From: Sphingobacterium prati
GTDB taxonomy: Bacteria; Bacteroidota; Bacteroidia; Sphingobacteriales; Sphingobacteriaceae
NCBI RefSeq assembly: GCF_013167215.1
Contig: NZ_JABJWY010000024.1
Location: 62,001-126,000 of the forward strand
Direction of reading: 5' to 3'
DNA: 64,000 bases
The notes under the pieces are model-generated. The model was not told the DNA's origin and did no database searches. It saw nothing but the letters and a program-made list of their open reading frames with translations. A program made the position numbers and the translations under genes. This document shows positions 7,832-16,338 of the stretch, one piece after another. How positions within the stretch are numbered: position 1 is the first letter of the stretch; each line of letters opens with the position of its first letter.

Positions 7832-8329
7832 CAAGCCTCAAAATAACTTTTTAGCACAGGTATTTGTATCCAAACTGATATAGTAAATTCGATCTTCAAT
7901 CAGCTTTGCGATCAAATCGAACTATCCATACTAATTTTAAAAAAGGAAAACGATATCTTCGTAACATACAATATTCTATAGGCAGTCTACCAAGCGCCAA
8001 CTGAGTAACATGCCAAATCCCTTAACACCCAAACTTGTGGTTATCTAAGCTAAAAATGTGCGTTCATTGGCCAAATGAATCGTTACCTTTTTTGAATTGT
8101 TTTTTTCTATCAGAAACAAATAGCTTTGACATATACTATCATTAGGAAAGGAGATAAATTCTTCATAGCGCGAAAAATACCTATTCGAAGAGTTTTTTTT
8201 CGGTATACCCTGTGCGCTCTACGGATTACGCATTTGAAAACTACGGATATAGAATAAAAGTACTCTTTTGGGTATAGCTTTTGATTTATAAAACGAAACA
8301 AATGTACCACCTTTATCATAATACTTAAT
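7832..8329. other. intergenic region without recognisable gene
   Basis: About 500 bases of AT-rich DNA between the SRPBCC gene and the leader ORF of the glycosyltransferase. A 69-codon frame on the minus strand (8110-8319) has no domain-like features and begins with runs typical of non-coding sequence. I see no tRNA, no strong hairpin and no repeat here. It may be a remnant of lost coding sequence or a long 5' regulatory region. Confidence 0.5.
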
Positions 8330-8449
8330 ATGGAAAATATAGATCAACAAGCAAAAAAAATGGGGTTAGAAAAAGGATATTATCTATTGTTAATGGCAAT
8401 TTTGGATATCCCGGTCCATACTGAGAATGACGACGCTAAAAAGAGCTAA
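8330..8449 (+). CDS. possible short leader peptide before the glycosyltransferase
   Basis: A 39-codon frame starting MENIDQQAKKMGLEKG, with a hydrophobic patch YYLLLMAILDIPV, ending in TAA five bases before the ATG at 8454. It overlaps the alternative upstream start of the glycosyltransferase at 8427. The close stop-start spacing would allow translational coupling. No homology known to me; support comes only from composition and position. Confidence 0.3.
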   Translation: MENIDQQAKKMGLEKGYYLLLMAILDIPVHTENDDAKKS

Positions 8450-8453
8450 GAAT

Positions 8454-9635
8454 ATGAAAAGAATAGTTATTTTAAGCACTTATCCACCTCAGGAGTGTGG
8501 ATTAGCAACTTTCACTAAAGATCTTAGACAAGGCATGAGCGCAGATCAAAATACGGTCATTGATGTGATTGCTGTATCTAAATTCAGTAGCGAACAATTC
8601 GATCCAACGGTACGCTTTGTTATCGACAAAGAAAGATTGGACAGTTATATTCAAGCTGCTCATATTATCAATGAAGAATACGATTATTGTATCATACAGC
8701 ATGAGTATGGTATATTTGGCGGCGCTGATGGAATATTTATCAACCAGCTTACCCAGCATTTAACGATACCTTTATTAACGATATTTCATACCATATTGCA
8801 ATCTCCCTCACTACGACAAAAGGAAATCATGGAATTGCTTATTATGAAATCGCATGCAGTTGTATCTTTATCGCCAAAAGGAAGTGAATTGCTCATGGAG
8901 TTATTCCCTACAATTGACGTTCAGAAAATTAAAGTCATCCCCCACGGTGTACCGCAATTTGACTATAACCAAGGATTGGCAAAGTATAGACTCGGGCTTC
9001 AAGATAATTTTGTGATGATGACTTTCGGCTTAATTGGTCGAAGTAAAGGATTAGAATACGCTATTAGTTCCTTAGCGGGGCTCGATCTACCACATTTCAA
9101 ATATCTGATCGTAGGCAAGACACATCCAAATGTTCTAGCACATGAAGGTGAATCTTATCGTTATGAATTACAAAATTTAGTAGAGCAGTTAAAATTGCAG
9201 GATAAAATAGTTTTTATTGATGAATTCTTAAATGACGATCAATTAAAAGAATACTTATCCGCATGCGATATCTATTTATCACCCTACCAGCATGAACAGC
9301 AAATCAGTAGCGGAACCCTATCTTTTGCCGTAGGTGCCGGTGCTGCTGTCATTTCAACACCATACTGGCATGCGACAGACTTATTGGCGGATGAACGCGG
9401 AATTCTGACACCTTTTAACGATGTCGATACCATGGGAAAAAATATCAGAATATTATATACCTCTCAACGACTGCTTGCTTGGCATCGTTTCAAAGCACGC
9501 AGCTACGGTGAACAGACCACATGGAAAATGGTTGCGAAAATCTATCTGGAACTTTTATCAACACTAACGACTCCAATACGATCATTGGTACAATATAAAA
9601 ATTACCGCGCGTTCGATCTTAAACAAGAAGCATAA
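8454..9635 (+). CDS. glycosyltransferase, GT4-type (GT-B fold)
   Basis: A retaining GT-B glycosyltransferase using a nucleotide sugar. The N-terminal domain begins with ILSTYPPQECGLATFT, the form typical of GT4 enzymes with a flexible acceptor site. The C-terminal domain shows HGVP, FGLIGRSKGLEYAI (donor phosphate-binding loop region), the SACDIYLSPY stretch and SSGTLSFAVGAGAAVIST (the usual E-x7-E region modified). Relatives in this phylum often sit beside mannoside phosphorylases; none is here, so the sugar is unknown. I chose ATG 8454 (MKRIVILSTYPP) over 8427 because the family normally starts right at the first beta strand. Confidence 0.88.
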   Translation: MKRIVILSTYPPQECGLATFTKDLRQGMSADQNTVIDVIAVSKFSSEQFDPTVRFVIDKERLDSYIQAAHIINEEYDYCIIQHEYGIFGGADGIFINQLTQHLTIPLLTIFHTILQSPSLRQKEIMELLIMKSHAVVSLSPKGSELLMELFPTIDVQKIKVIPHGVPQFDYNQGLAKYRLGLQDNFVMMTFGLIGRSKGLEYAISSLAGLDLPHFKYLIVGKTHPNVLAHEGESYRYELQNLVEQLKLQDKIVFIDEFLNDDQLKEYLSACDIYLSPYQHEQQISSGTLSFAVGAGAAVISTPYWHATDLLADERGILTPFNDVDTMGKNIRILYTSQRLLAWHRFKARSYGEQTTWKMVAKIYLELLSTLTTPIRSLVQYKNYRAFDLKQEA

Positions 9636-9639
9636 AACG

Positions 9640-9671
9640 AAGAAAGTCTCTCAAAATAGAGAGACTTTCTT
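9640..9671 (+). terminator. intrinsic terminator after the glycosyltransferase
   Basis: A perfect 13-base stem (AAGAAAGTCTCTC / GAGAGACTTTCTT) with a 6-base loop begins 4 bases after the stop codon and is followed by GTTTTTT. Classical rho-independent structure for the plus strand. Confidence 0.85.
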
Positions 9672-9691
9672 GTTTTTTATCACTTTATCCT

Positions 9692-10186
9692 TCATTTACT
9701 CAGTATTGAATTAAATGCCTCAAGAGCTTTAGACGTGTAAATAAATTGGGCTTCCTCGGGCATAGTTGTTGGTTCTAATTCCACTTTTTCTGTAAGTAGT
9801 ATATCGCTTTGATATGCAATTGAAAAAAAAGCGAATAGCTTCCCCTTAGATTCTTTTACTATGGTCGCATATCCCGTTGTTGCTATCCCCCAATCAGTAT
9901 GAAATAAAGTAGATACACTGATCGCCATTTGTTGAGTTATTAATGGAGATACACAGTCACATCTCTTTGCCTCCAATGGATCGACTCCTAATAACCGGAT
10001 TTTTTCGTCAGGGGTATATACTGTTATGCCTCCAGCAAATACATTTGTAGCATTTTCGATTTGCGAGCAAGCAAACTGCATAACACCGGAAGTCACACTT
10101 TCAGCAACTGCAACACGGCCATGCGAATTTGCTAGCGAACTTTTAATTTGTTCTAGCAGTGACTTAGGAAACTCCATTTTAATCAT
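9692..10186 (-). CDS. CinA C-terminal / PncC-like nicotinamide-nucleotide amidohydrolase family protein
   Basis: A 164-residue stand-alone CinA C-terminal domain. Characterised members deamidate nicotinamide mononucleotide to nicotinate mononucleotide in pyridine nucleotide salvage. The region VAVAESVTSGVMQF replaces the usual AESCTGG, keeping the AES serine but changing C-T-G-G to V-T-S-G. FAGGITVYTPDEKIRLLGV and CDCVSPLITQQMA match the family. The usual SGIAGPDG loop reads TTGYATIVKE, so the substrate loop is altered. Whether this variant keeps amidohydrolase activity is uncertain. The start could be MEFPKS, three residues downstream. Confidence 0.8.
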   Translation of the reverse strand: MIKMEFPKSLLEQIKSSLANSHGRVAVAESVTSGVMQFACSQIENATNVFAGGITVYTPDEKIRLLGVDPLEAKRCDCVSPLITQQMAISVSTLFHTDWGIATTGYATIVKESKGKLFAFFSIAYQSDILLTEKVELEPTTMPEEAQFIYTSKALEAFNSILSK

Positions 10187-10218
10187 AGCTTTTAAATTTA
10201 TTAATTTAGTAAATTAAT

Positions 10219-10506
10219 CTACACAACCGTATATATCCTAACATCGGGTGTATCTACAACTAACGATTTTAGAGTAGCAAGCATATCATTATTGTATAGC
10301 TCAGTAGATAAAAAAGCTTGTGCATCATCAGCGGTATCAAAATCATGTAACAATTGGATATATTCATCTCCTACAAGTAATTCAATTGAAGTAGCGCCCT
10401 TTATCTGGTCAAGAAATGGTTCTTGAAATTTGTCATACATACCCGATGCCACTCCCCTATTGGCGCTATTGATTTTTAAGGTAATTTGTAAATAAGCTTT
10501 TGCCAT
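10219..10506 (-). CDS. hypothetical protein, possible dimeric alpha/beta barrel
   Basis: A 95-residue soluble protein. The order of strands and helices (AYLQITLKI, a long helix, SIELLVGDEYIQLLHDF, then DDAQAFLSTELYNNDMLATLKSLV and RIYTVV) is what one expects of a ferredoxin-like dimeric barrel such as the antibiotic-biosynthesis monooxygenase fold. No catalytic residues can be assigned. It lies 32 bases upstream of the CinA-like gene in the same orientation, so the two probably form one transcript. Confidence 0.6.
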   Translation of the reverse strand: MAKAYLQITLKINSANRGVASGMYDKFQEPFLDQIKGATSIELLVGDEYIQLLHDFDTADDAQAFLSTELYNNDMLATLKSLVVDTPDVRIYTVV

Positions 10507-10689
10507 GACGTCAATTTTTATGGTTAACTATTATAATGGTTTCCTCGCCATAGAATAGACTACTATCAATTATATAGCTCAACTGGAAACCTTAACATTT
10601 TAACAGCAGTCAGCTAGAGTTCGTTTGTTTTATTTATTTATAAAACATTCATTAAACAGATGTTGTTCTTATAAAAACATATCAATATT

Positions 10690-10842
10690 ATGGGAAATTT
10701 ATTATACATTATTGCCGTTATTTTAGTGATTATTTGGGCAATCAGTTTTTTCGGCGGGTATGCGACAGGCAACATAATCCACACATTGTTGGTTATAGCA
10801 ATTATCGTTGTGTTGCTACGTGTCATTCGTGGATCAGCTTAA
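10690..10842 (+). CDS. Lmo0937-family small membrane protein (50 aa)
   Basis: A 50-residue protein starting MGNLLYIIAVILVIIWAISFF, then a glycine turn (GGYATGN) and a second hydrophobic segment (IIHTLLVIAIIVVLLRVI). Two transmembrane helices with a short loop is the exact layout of the widespread Lmo0937 family, often stress-induced, of unknown function. It is short enough to be missed by gene callers. A strong terminator follows 29 bases downstream, confirming a monocistronic unit. Confidence 0.88.
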   Translation: MGNLLYIIAVILVIIWAISFFGGYATGNIIHTLLVIAIIVVLLRVIRGSA

Positions 10843-10870
10843 ATATTGATCTAGCTTAACTATTTAATCT

Positions 10871-10906
10871 AAAGGCCAGACTTAGTCACGACTAAGACTG
10901 GCCTTT
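10871..10906 (+). terminator. terminator after the Lmo0937-type gene
   Basis: Hairpin AAAGGCCAG-A-CTTAGT / ACTAAG-A-CTGGCCTTT, 16-base arms with a single A/A mismatch and loop CACG. The T-rich tail (TTTATTT) begins within the second arm. Confidence 0.85.
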
Positions 10907-11013
10907 ATTTAAATCAATTTAGCTTACCAAAGTAAGACGAAGCGGTTAAGCATTACCTTTAAAAGTAACGTAAATTATTTAGTTGATATCTGTTTTTTTC
11001 AACCAAATATCAA

Positions 11014-11385
11014 TTAAATAATAATTTTAAAATTTTTGTCTGTTGCCAACAAAACAATGCTAAGAATACACATCATTAATGAATTGTAAAAATGATGATA
11101 TTCTCCATGAGCCATATGTGCCGTAAAAGCACCAACTGCAAATGGAAATAAAATTAAAATTCCTACAGTTTTGAATTCTGGTTTGCACAAACCAATCAGA
11201 AGAAGTAAAACACCCAGCAACTCGCATACTCCGATGCCTAGTGTCCAGGTTTTATTAAAACCTAAAGAATCCATGCTTTGCATCATGGACGGTTTCTGAA
11301 AAACTTTGAATAATGAGGCATATCCAAATACATACAGGTAATAGGCATAACTCAACCAATGAACGATAAATTTTATAGTTTCCAT
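11014..11385 (-). CDS. DoxX-like membrane protein
   Basis: A 123-residue four-helix membrane protein of the DoxX-like family: VHWLSYAYYLYVFGYASLF, then KVFQKPSMMQSMDSLGF and GIGVCELLGVLLLLIGL, and a C-terminal FNSLMMCILSIVLLATD. Family members are linked to thiol or redox metabolism and to the terminal quinol oxidase in some archaea. I start at METIK (11385); the open frame continues upstream but only into intergenic DNA. It is divergent from an HxlR regulator with 93 bases between the starts, a common pairing that suggests redox-dependent control by that regulator. Confidence 0.85.
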   Translation of the reverse strand: METIKFIVHWLSYAYYLYVFGYASLFKVFQKPSMMQSMDSLGFNKTWTLGIGVCELLGVLLLLIGLCKPEFKTVGILILFPFAVGAFTAHMAHGEYHHFYNSLMMCILSIVLLATDKNFKIII

Positions 11386-11478
11386 TTTATACTTTATGAG
11401 ATGAGCTACAAATTTCTTTATTAAATTGCATGAATAACAGTACGCACAAAATTGTATGATACGAACAGAAAAGTAAGT

Positions 11479-11829
11479 ATGAATAAGAGAAAAGAAAACT
11501 CCACCAACCATATTAACGAAACCTATTGGAAAGATCATTGTGGAATTGCTTTCACATTATCTGCTATTGGTGGAAGATGGAAAATAAATATTCTCACATA
11601 TCTCCTCCATGAAGGAAGGCTACGTTATGGTGAACTACGAAAAAGACTCATCGGTATTTCAGAGCGTATGCTCATCGCTAAATTGAAAGAACTTGAGCAG
11701 GATAGACTAGTCGATCGCATTGTTTATCAACAGGTACCACCTAAGGTTGAATATGAACTTACAGCATTGGGGCGTTCGTTGGAAAAGATTTTAATCCTTA
11801 TGGATGAATGGGGCGAGACAAATATGTAA
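11479..11829 (+). CDS. HxlR-family transcriptional regulator
   Basis: A 116-residue winged-helix regulator of the HxlR type. The Cys in WKDHCGIAFTLSAIGGRW is the position used for redox or electrophile sensing in relatives such as HypR and YodB. The helix-turn-helix and wing cover LRYGELRKRLIGISERML and LVDRIVYQQVPPKVEYEL, followed by the conserved TALGRSLEKIL helix. It is divergent from the DoxX-like gene, its likely target. Start chosen at ATG 11479 (MNKRKEN); an in-frame ATG at 11452 is less likely because the extra residues are not family-like. Confidence 0.9.
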   Translation: MNKRKENSTNHINETYWKDHCGIAFTLSAIGGRWKINILTYLLHEGRLRYGELRKRLIGISERMLIAKLKELEQDRLVDRIVYQQVPPKVEYELTALGRSLEKILILMDEWGETNM

Positions 11830-11868
11830 AATAGAGTCCCTACATTTGATTATACAGGGATTCTATTT
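11829..11868 (+). terminator. terminator after the HxlR gene
   Basis: Stem AAATAGAGTCCCT / AGGGATTCTATTT with one G-T wobble and a 14-base loop, followed by TGTTGTTG. It begins at the stop codon of the regulator. A DUF2891 gene converges from the other side, ending at 11920. Confidence 0.7.
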
Positions 11869-11919
11869 TGTTGTTGTTACCTCAGATCTCGGTTCACAGC
11901 TTTCATTTGACTGTGGGTA

Positions 11920-13017
11920 TTAATTTTTGGAAAGAGCATAAAGCGCAAAGGTACCCAACCAATGTGACCCCATATAGTCGTCTTTAGAAGTAATATTGGG
12001 CAATGAATATTTCAGATGTTTATTGGCTAAACCATGCAGATGATTTAGCTCAGGAAGTGCCTTTGCAATACCATTTAGACAGGTCGCCCGGCTAAAATTT
12101 AATCCATCCAAATGAACCAGATGTCCGTCTGTGCGGTCTTTCACGATGCCGGGTTCCAAGTTAAAATCTGGATTGAAAAGATCAGGCAGAAAATCCTTCA
12201 GCCATTTTCGATACTCATCCTGTCTTAAAACAGTACTCATGCAAAGTGCCTCCTCAAGACAGGGTGAAAGGAAGTCGCTTCCGCTAGGCTCAAAGGAGAT
12301 ATTACAATTTTTGTCGTGATCGTATAGCCTTACAGCATTTGTCATTAATGATTTTTCGAAAGCAACGTGATTTGTTCCCCGCGCATAATCCAATGCCAGC
12401 GATAAGCCAAAAGCAGAATTATCATGATAACCGGTTCGAATCGGATAAACCAATTTTGGTAAATATTCCTGATAGGCTTTCATGATATGTTTTACCATTG
12501 GATCGAGAATTTTTGCCCAACGTTCTGCATCGGAATCTTTCCAGGTTAATAGCTCTTTTTGCAATTGCAACAACCAGGCCCAACCATAGGTGCGTTCAAA
12601 ATTTTTATTATTCTTATCCTGAAAGAAGGCCAACTCTATTGCCGCATTTTCCGCGGTAATATTCTGATTAAGCTGTTTCCGGATTACGCCGGCCTTGTCT
12701 AACTCAGGAAATTGCTTTAAAATTCGCACGATTGACCAATAACCATGAACCGAAGAGTGCCAATCAAAACATCCGTAAAAAATCGGATGCAAAGTGCGCG
12801 GCCCTTTCAAATCCTTGTCACTTCCGAGTACTTGTCCCAATTTGTTCGGATATTCAACTTCAATACAATGGAATGGTAGTGTAAGCAAGTGCTTTGCCTG
12901 CGTACTATCCAATTGTATGGGTGCATTATTTGTACTATTATTCACTTTGATCTCTGCGTTATTGTGGCAAGAAATAGCCAATGCTGAACAACAAATCAGT
13001 CCTATTATTCTTTTCAT
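11920..13017 (-). CDS. DUF2891 family lipoprotein
   Basis: A 365-residue lipoprotein: signal peptide with lipobox LAISC (Cys17). The mature part matches DUF2891: HCIEVEYPNKLG near the start, HPIFYGCFDWHSSVHGYW, TYGWAWLLQLQKEL, YPIRTGYHDNSAFGLSLAL, EPSGSDFLSPCLEEA and MGSHWLGTFALYAL at the end. The conserved aromatic, His and Glu residues in an all-alpha setting recall alpha/alpha-barrel glycan-active enzymes, but no activity is established. It stands alone between convergent HxlR and the sirtuin gene upstream. Confidence 0.85.
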   Translation of the reverse strand: MKRIIGLICCSALAISCHNNAEIKVNNSTNNAPIQLDSTQAKHLLTLPFHCIEVEYPNKLGQVLGSDKDLKGPRTLHPIFYGCFDWHSSVHGYWSIVRILKQFPELDKAGVIRKQLNQNITAENAAIELAFFQDKNNKNFERTYGWAWLLQLQKELLTWKDSDAERWAKILDPMVKHIMKAYQEYLPKLVYPIRTGYHDNSAFGLSLALDYARGTNHVAFEKSLMTNAVRLYDHDKNCNISFEPSGSDFLSPCLEEALCMSTVLRQDEYRKWLKDFLPDLFNPDFNLEPGIVKDRTDGHLVHLDGLNFSRATCLNGIAKALPELNHLHGLANKHLKYSLPNITSKDDYMGSHWLGTFALYALSKN

Positions 13018-13130
13018 TTTTTTAAGTTTTTATTCCATCTTTCAAGATAGAGTTTTGCTATATTCGCAAGTTGTACGCAACTTGTCTTTAGTCCAAGTTG
13101 TCAATTCATCATGTTCATTATCCACTATTA

Positions 13131-13838
13131 TTATTCTCTAACTGAAGCTTCCTTAAGTAACTGTGCCACCAAAATTGGAACCGCCGCCGTAGCTGCTTCT
13201 TCAAAACATTGTATTCGGCCTAAAGTTGTACTATTCGGAATCTGTTTGTCGATTAAGAAAGACCGGCAATAATTAGGCGCAAATTGTCGCAGCCCGGCCG
13301 CTGGATAAACCTGCAAGGAAGTTCCAATAATAATAAGAATATCTGCTTTTGAAACATAGGATATTGCCCGTTCAATCTCCGGAACCGCTTCGCCAAACCA
13401 CACGATATTCGGGCGCAGTTGACTTCCTTTTTCACAGAGATCCCCCATCTTTATTTCATCGCCTTCTATCGGGTAAACCAAACGTTCATCAATAGATGAC
13501 TTGGATTGATCCAATCGACCATGTAAATGTATAATCTTTGTAGATCCGGCCTGCTCATGCAACAAATCTACATTTTGCGTGATGATGGTGACTTTGTAGG
13601 CCGATTCCAACTTACGTAAGGCGAGATGCGCTGCATTTGGCCTTGCGGCTAGCGCCGCCTTGCGTCTAAGGTTGTAAAATTCCTGAACAAGCGCCGGATT
13701 TTTCTTCCAACCTTCAATAGAGGCTACAGCCATCACATCATGTCCCTCCCATAGTCCATTTGCATCCCTAAAAGTAGGTATCCCACTTTCGGCAGAAATC
13801 CCTGCTCCTGTTAATACAACGATATTTTTCTTTTCCAT
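13131..13838 (-). CDS. SIR2-family NAD-dependent protein deacylase (class III-like)
   Basis: A 235-residue sirtuin removing acyl groups from lysines using NAD+. Seen: GAGISAESGIPTFRDANGLW for NAD binding, TQNVDLLHEQAG, catalytic His in HLHG, and LRPNIVWFGE. The FYNLRR segment supplies the Tyr-x-x-Arg pair that in CobB and SIRT5 recognises succinyl-/malonyl-lysine. The usual four zinc-binding cysteines between HLHG and LRPNIVWFGE are absent; only one Cys remains. This short, zinc-less form recurs in Bacteroidota as far as I recall. Located alone between two lipoprotein genes. Confidence 0.9.
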   Translation of the reverse strand: MEKKNIVVLTGAGISAESGIPTFRDANGLWEGHDVMAVASIEGWKKNPALVQEFYNLRRKAALAARPNAAHLALRKLESAYKVTIITQNVDLLHEQAGSTKIIHLHGRLDQSKSSIDERLVYPIEGDEIKMGDLCEKGSQLRPNIVWFGEAVPEIERAISYVSKADILIIIGTSLQVYPAAGLRQFAPNYCRSFLIDKQIPNSTTLGRIQCFEEAATAAVPILVAQLLKEASVRE

Positions 13839-13923
13839 GTGCTTGCTTAGTCCCTTAAAAATAAATAAATCTGATGAATCTATTGGGTTCGAAAGATAAC
13901 TTTTTGAACAAGAGACGAATTCA

Positions 13924-14382
13924 TTACTCGTTTATCAACTTAGTGGCGTAGTTATCAGGAAGCTCCAGCCGAATAGAATCTTTGCTAGCGGCAGCCTTTC
14001 TGTTCATTTCATCGAAAGAACGCTGGTAATAAACAAAGGCCTTATTGGGTATATGCAGATCTTTTGCCTGTTTTACAGCAAAATGATAACGGTTATCCGC
14101 CAGTTTAACATGCTTATAAATACGATAGGTTACAATTTGAATCTGTACCTTGTCAAACTTCGGTATCGTTTTCAAATCAGCCGGTTCATGAAAGTATTTC
14201 TCATTGAAATACATAAATTCGTCTGATTTGGCCAGCCATTCCAGATTTATTTTTCCCTGAACCACTTTATTCGCTAGCGAATCCGCACGTTGTCGTTCCA
14301 TGTTATTTCCATCTCCAGCAGTACAGCAAACGCATAGTGCCACCGCAGACAGGGATGCAAGAAAAGTATGCAATAGGCTCAT
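13924..14382 (-). CDS. hypothetical lipoprotein
   Basis: A 152-residue secreted protein with a signal peptide ending in a lipobox-like AVALC (Cys17) followed by further cysteines. The mature part is rich in charged and aromatic residues, with a strand-like VQIQIVTYRIYKHVK and KAFVYYQRSFDEM. No family recognised. It is 85 bases upstream of the sirtuin gene in the same orientation, so it may be transcribed with it, but no functional link is evident. Confidence 0.65.
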   Translation of the reverse strand: MSLLHTFLASLSAVALCVCCTAGDGNNMERQRADSLANKVVQGKINLEWLAKSDEFMYFNEKYFHEPADLKTIPKFDKVQIQIVTYRIYKHVKLADNRYHFAVKQAKDLHIPNKAFVYYQRSFDEMNRKAAASKDSIRLELPDNYATKLINE

Positions 14383-14455
14383 CTGTCTAATTTAGTATAA
14401 AAATATTTCATGCCATAGCGGCGACATCAAAAATTATTGTTTATCGGATAAAAAA

Positions 14456-14479
14456 GCCCGAGATGCTAACATCTCGGGC
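14456..14479 (-). terminator. terminator after the GH29 gene
   Basis: Perfect 10-base GC-rich stem GCCCGAGATG / CATCTCGGGC with a 4-base loop; on the minus strand it is followed by TTTTTTATCC. It ends transcription from the fucosidase gene, whose stop is at 14503. Confidence 0.9.
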
Positions 14480-14502
14480 CCAAATAATTTGTTCAGCAGC
14501 AA

Positions 14503-16338
14503 TTAGAGGTTATTTTCAATCGCGCCAACTTTCTCACGGTGCAATGCCAAAGGCGAATCCAATAACACCGCAATAACAGTCATATTTTTATCCAAGCGTT
14601 CCTTTGGAGCCTGAATATAAACAATGCCCGGAATACTGCTCCAGTAAAGTTTATTGAAAATTTCATGATTGATCATGGATCCTTCACCCACCAGTCGAAT
14701 CCGAGCGATACCGTTTTTTATTCCTTTAAGCGCAATAGGTCCTGTTGGTGTCCCTTCAACAAAAAGATAAAGGGTCTGACGATCCTTTGAAAGCGCGCTT
14801 AAACCTTCATAATGTCCTTCCGGGAGTCCCTTCCCTGTTTCATAAAGTGCCTCAGCATGATTTTTAACCCAATCTAAAACGACTGGATTTGTCAAATTTC
14901 CAATAGGCAATTTTACTTCCATACCATCGAGCGTCAAACCGGAATGATCAAAAATATTTTTCCCAGTATGGAGGGTCAATGCAATCTGATTTAATGCGGT
15001 ATTAGTTTGCTTGTTGTCGAGTACAGCTTGTAATGTAATAGCTTCCTTCTGGGGTTCATGCCACTGTACCTTGTCTTTGAATGTCAAGGCCAATACCGTG
15101 ACGTCCTGATCAAAGTTAACTTTTGTCAGGTCCAATTGGACTTTATCATCCAACGATACCGCAGTTACCTTAGACCCGTCATCTCCAACAACAGAAATCG
15201 CCTGAATAGCGCCATTCCGCACCCCCTTTAACTGCAATTGCGGTTTTTGTTCATATACATAGAGATAGAGGGTTTTTCCATCTTTTGACAAAGCAGACTT
15301 CCCGTTGTAATTTTCGAATGGAATACCCGCTCTCGTGCCATATATTGCAGAAGCATGTTTATTCGTCCATCTTCCCAACTGCTTCAAAATATTCATCTGC
15401 TCTTCCGGAATGCTGCCATCAGCTTTCGGGCCGATATCCAAGAGGAGATTTCCGCCCATGGAAATACAATCCACCAGAGTACGGATAATCATATTAGGCG
15501 ATTTGTATTTCTTGTCAAATGGCTGATATCCCCAAGAGTCATTCATGGTATAACAAAGCTCCCAGAATTTAGTATCTGGCCGGGTTACTGGAATCCCCTG
15601 CTCAGGAGTCTCGTAATCGCCATGATGATTCAAGCGCGAATTAATAATAATGTTCGGGTTGTATTTCCGCAAAAGCGACAACGTTTCCTTGGATTTCCAC
15701 TCCTCTGCACTATGTTCCCAGTCTCCATCAAACCAAATCAATTCGGGTTTATATTGCTGCGATAATTCGCTGAGTTGTTTTTGATAATATTCGACATAGT
15801 GGTTCCAACGATTAGGCTCTTTGACAAGTTCGTACCGTTTTCTTGCACGCGTAAATACATCGTAATAAGGATGGCTCCAATCCGGCAAGGAATAATAGAG
15901 ACCTGTATGCAGTCCCTCTTGCTGAATAGCCTGAACAAAAGGTGTAATAACATCCTGTTTGGCAGCGGCATTTCTTAGGCTTGTAATGGCTTTATCGGCC
16001 CTAGTATTCCACAACGAAATCCCATCATGATGTTTCGTTGTAATCACAGTATACTTTGCCCCTGCTTGTTTGATCAGTTTCGCCCACTCCTTTGGCTTAT
16101 AATTTTTGGCCGTAAAACCATCAAGCTGTTTGATATAATTATCATGGTTAATATAATTATTGAAGAATGACCATGATTCTGAGATCCCGTTAACAGAGTA
16201 GATCCCCCAATGAATAAAAATCCCCAACTTGGCGTCTTCAAACCAATCCATTTTTTGTGCTGAAATAGTGTTCTGAGCGCTGACGTTGAAACACGCCGAC
16301 GCTAAAAGAACAAAAAGAGAAACCTTTTGAAACTTCAT
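14503..16338 (-). CDS. alpha-L-fucosidase (GH29) with duplicated C-terminal module
   Basis: A 611-residue secreted glycoside hydrolase (signal peptide to NVSAQ, about residue 22) that releases terminal alpha-L-fucose. The GH29 barrel covers residues 30-330: FEDAKLGIFIHWGIYS, TTKHHDGISLW, and nucleophile Asp204 in IWFDGDW. The C-terminal part contains two similar beta-sandwich modules, residues 324-422 (SALSKDGKTLYLYV, LKGVRNG) and 490-592 (SALSKDRQTLYLFV, LKGIKNG), an internal duplication not usual in short GH29 enzymes, which normally carry one. It is not in a polysaccharide-utilisation locus; neighbours are unrelated. Confidence 0.93.
   Translation of the reverse strand: MKFQKVSLFVLLASACFNVSAQNTISAQKMDWFEDAKLGIFIHWGIYSVNGISESWSFFNNYINHDNYIKQLDGFTAKNYKPKEWAKLIKQAGAKYTVITTKHHDGISLWNTRADKAITSLRNAAAKQDVITPFVQAIQQEGLHTGLYYSLPDWSHPYYDVFTRARKRYELVKEPNRWNHYVEYYQKQLSELSQQYKPELIWFDGDWEHSAEEWKSKETLSLLRKYNPNIIINSRLNHHGDYETPEQGIPVTRPDTKFWELCYTMNDSWGYQPFDKKYKSPNMIIRTLVDCISMGGNLLLDIGPKADGSIPEEQMNILKQLGRWTNKHASAIYGTRAGIPFENYNGKSALSKDGKTLYLYVYEQKPQLQLKGVRNGAIQAISVVGDDGSKVTAVSLDDKVQLDLTKVNFDQDVTVLALTFKDKVQWHEPQKEAITLQAVLDNKQTNTALNQIALTLHTGKNIFDHSGLTLDGMEVKLPIGNLTNPVVLDWVKNHAEALYETGKGLPEGHYEGLSALSKDRQTLYLFVEGTPTGPIALKGIKNGIARIRLVGEGSMINHEIFNKLYWSSIPGIVYIQAPKERLDKNMTVIAVLLDSPLALHREKVGAIENNL

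Noticed and set aside
8110..8319. 69-codon frame on the minus strand in the 500-base gap
   Set aside because: No domain-like pattern, no clear start signal, and composition like random AT-rich DNA.
15355..15765. 136-codon frame antisense to the fucosidase
   Set aside because: Overlaps the GH29 catalytic region, including the nucleophile; no independent support.
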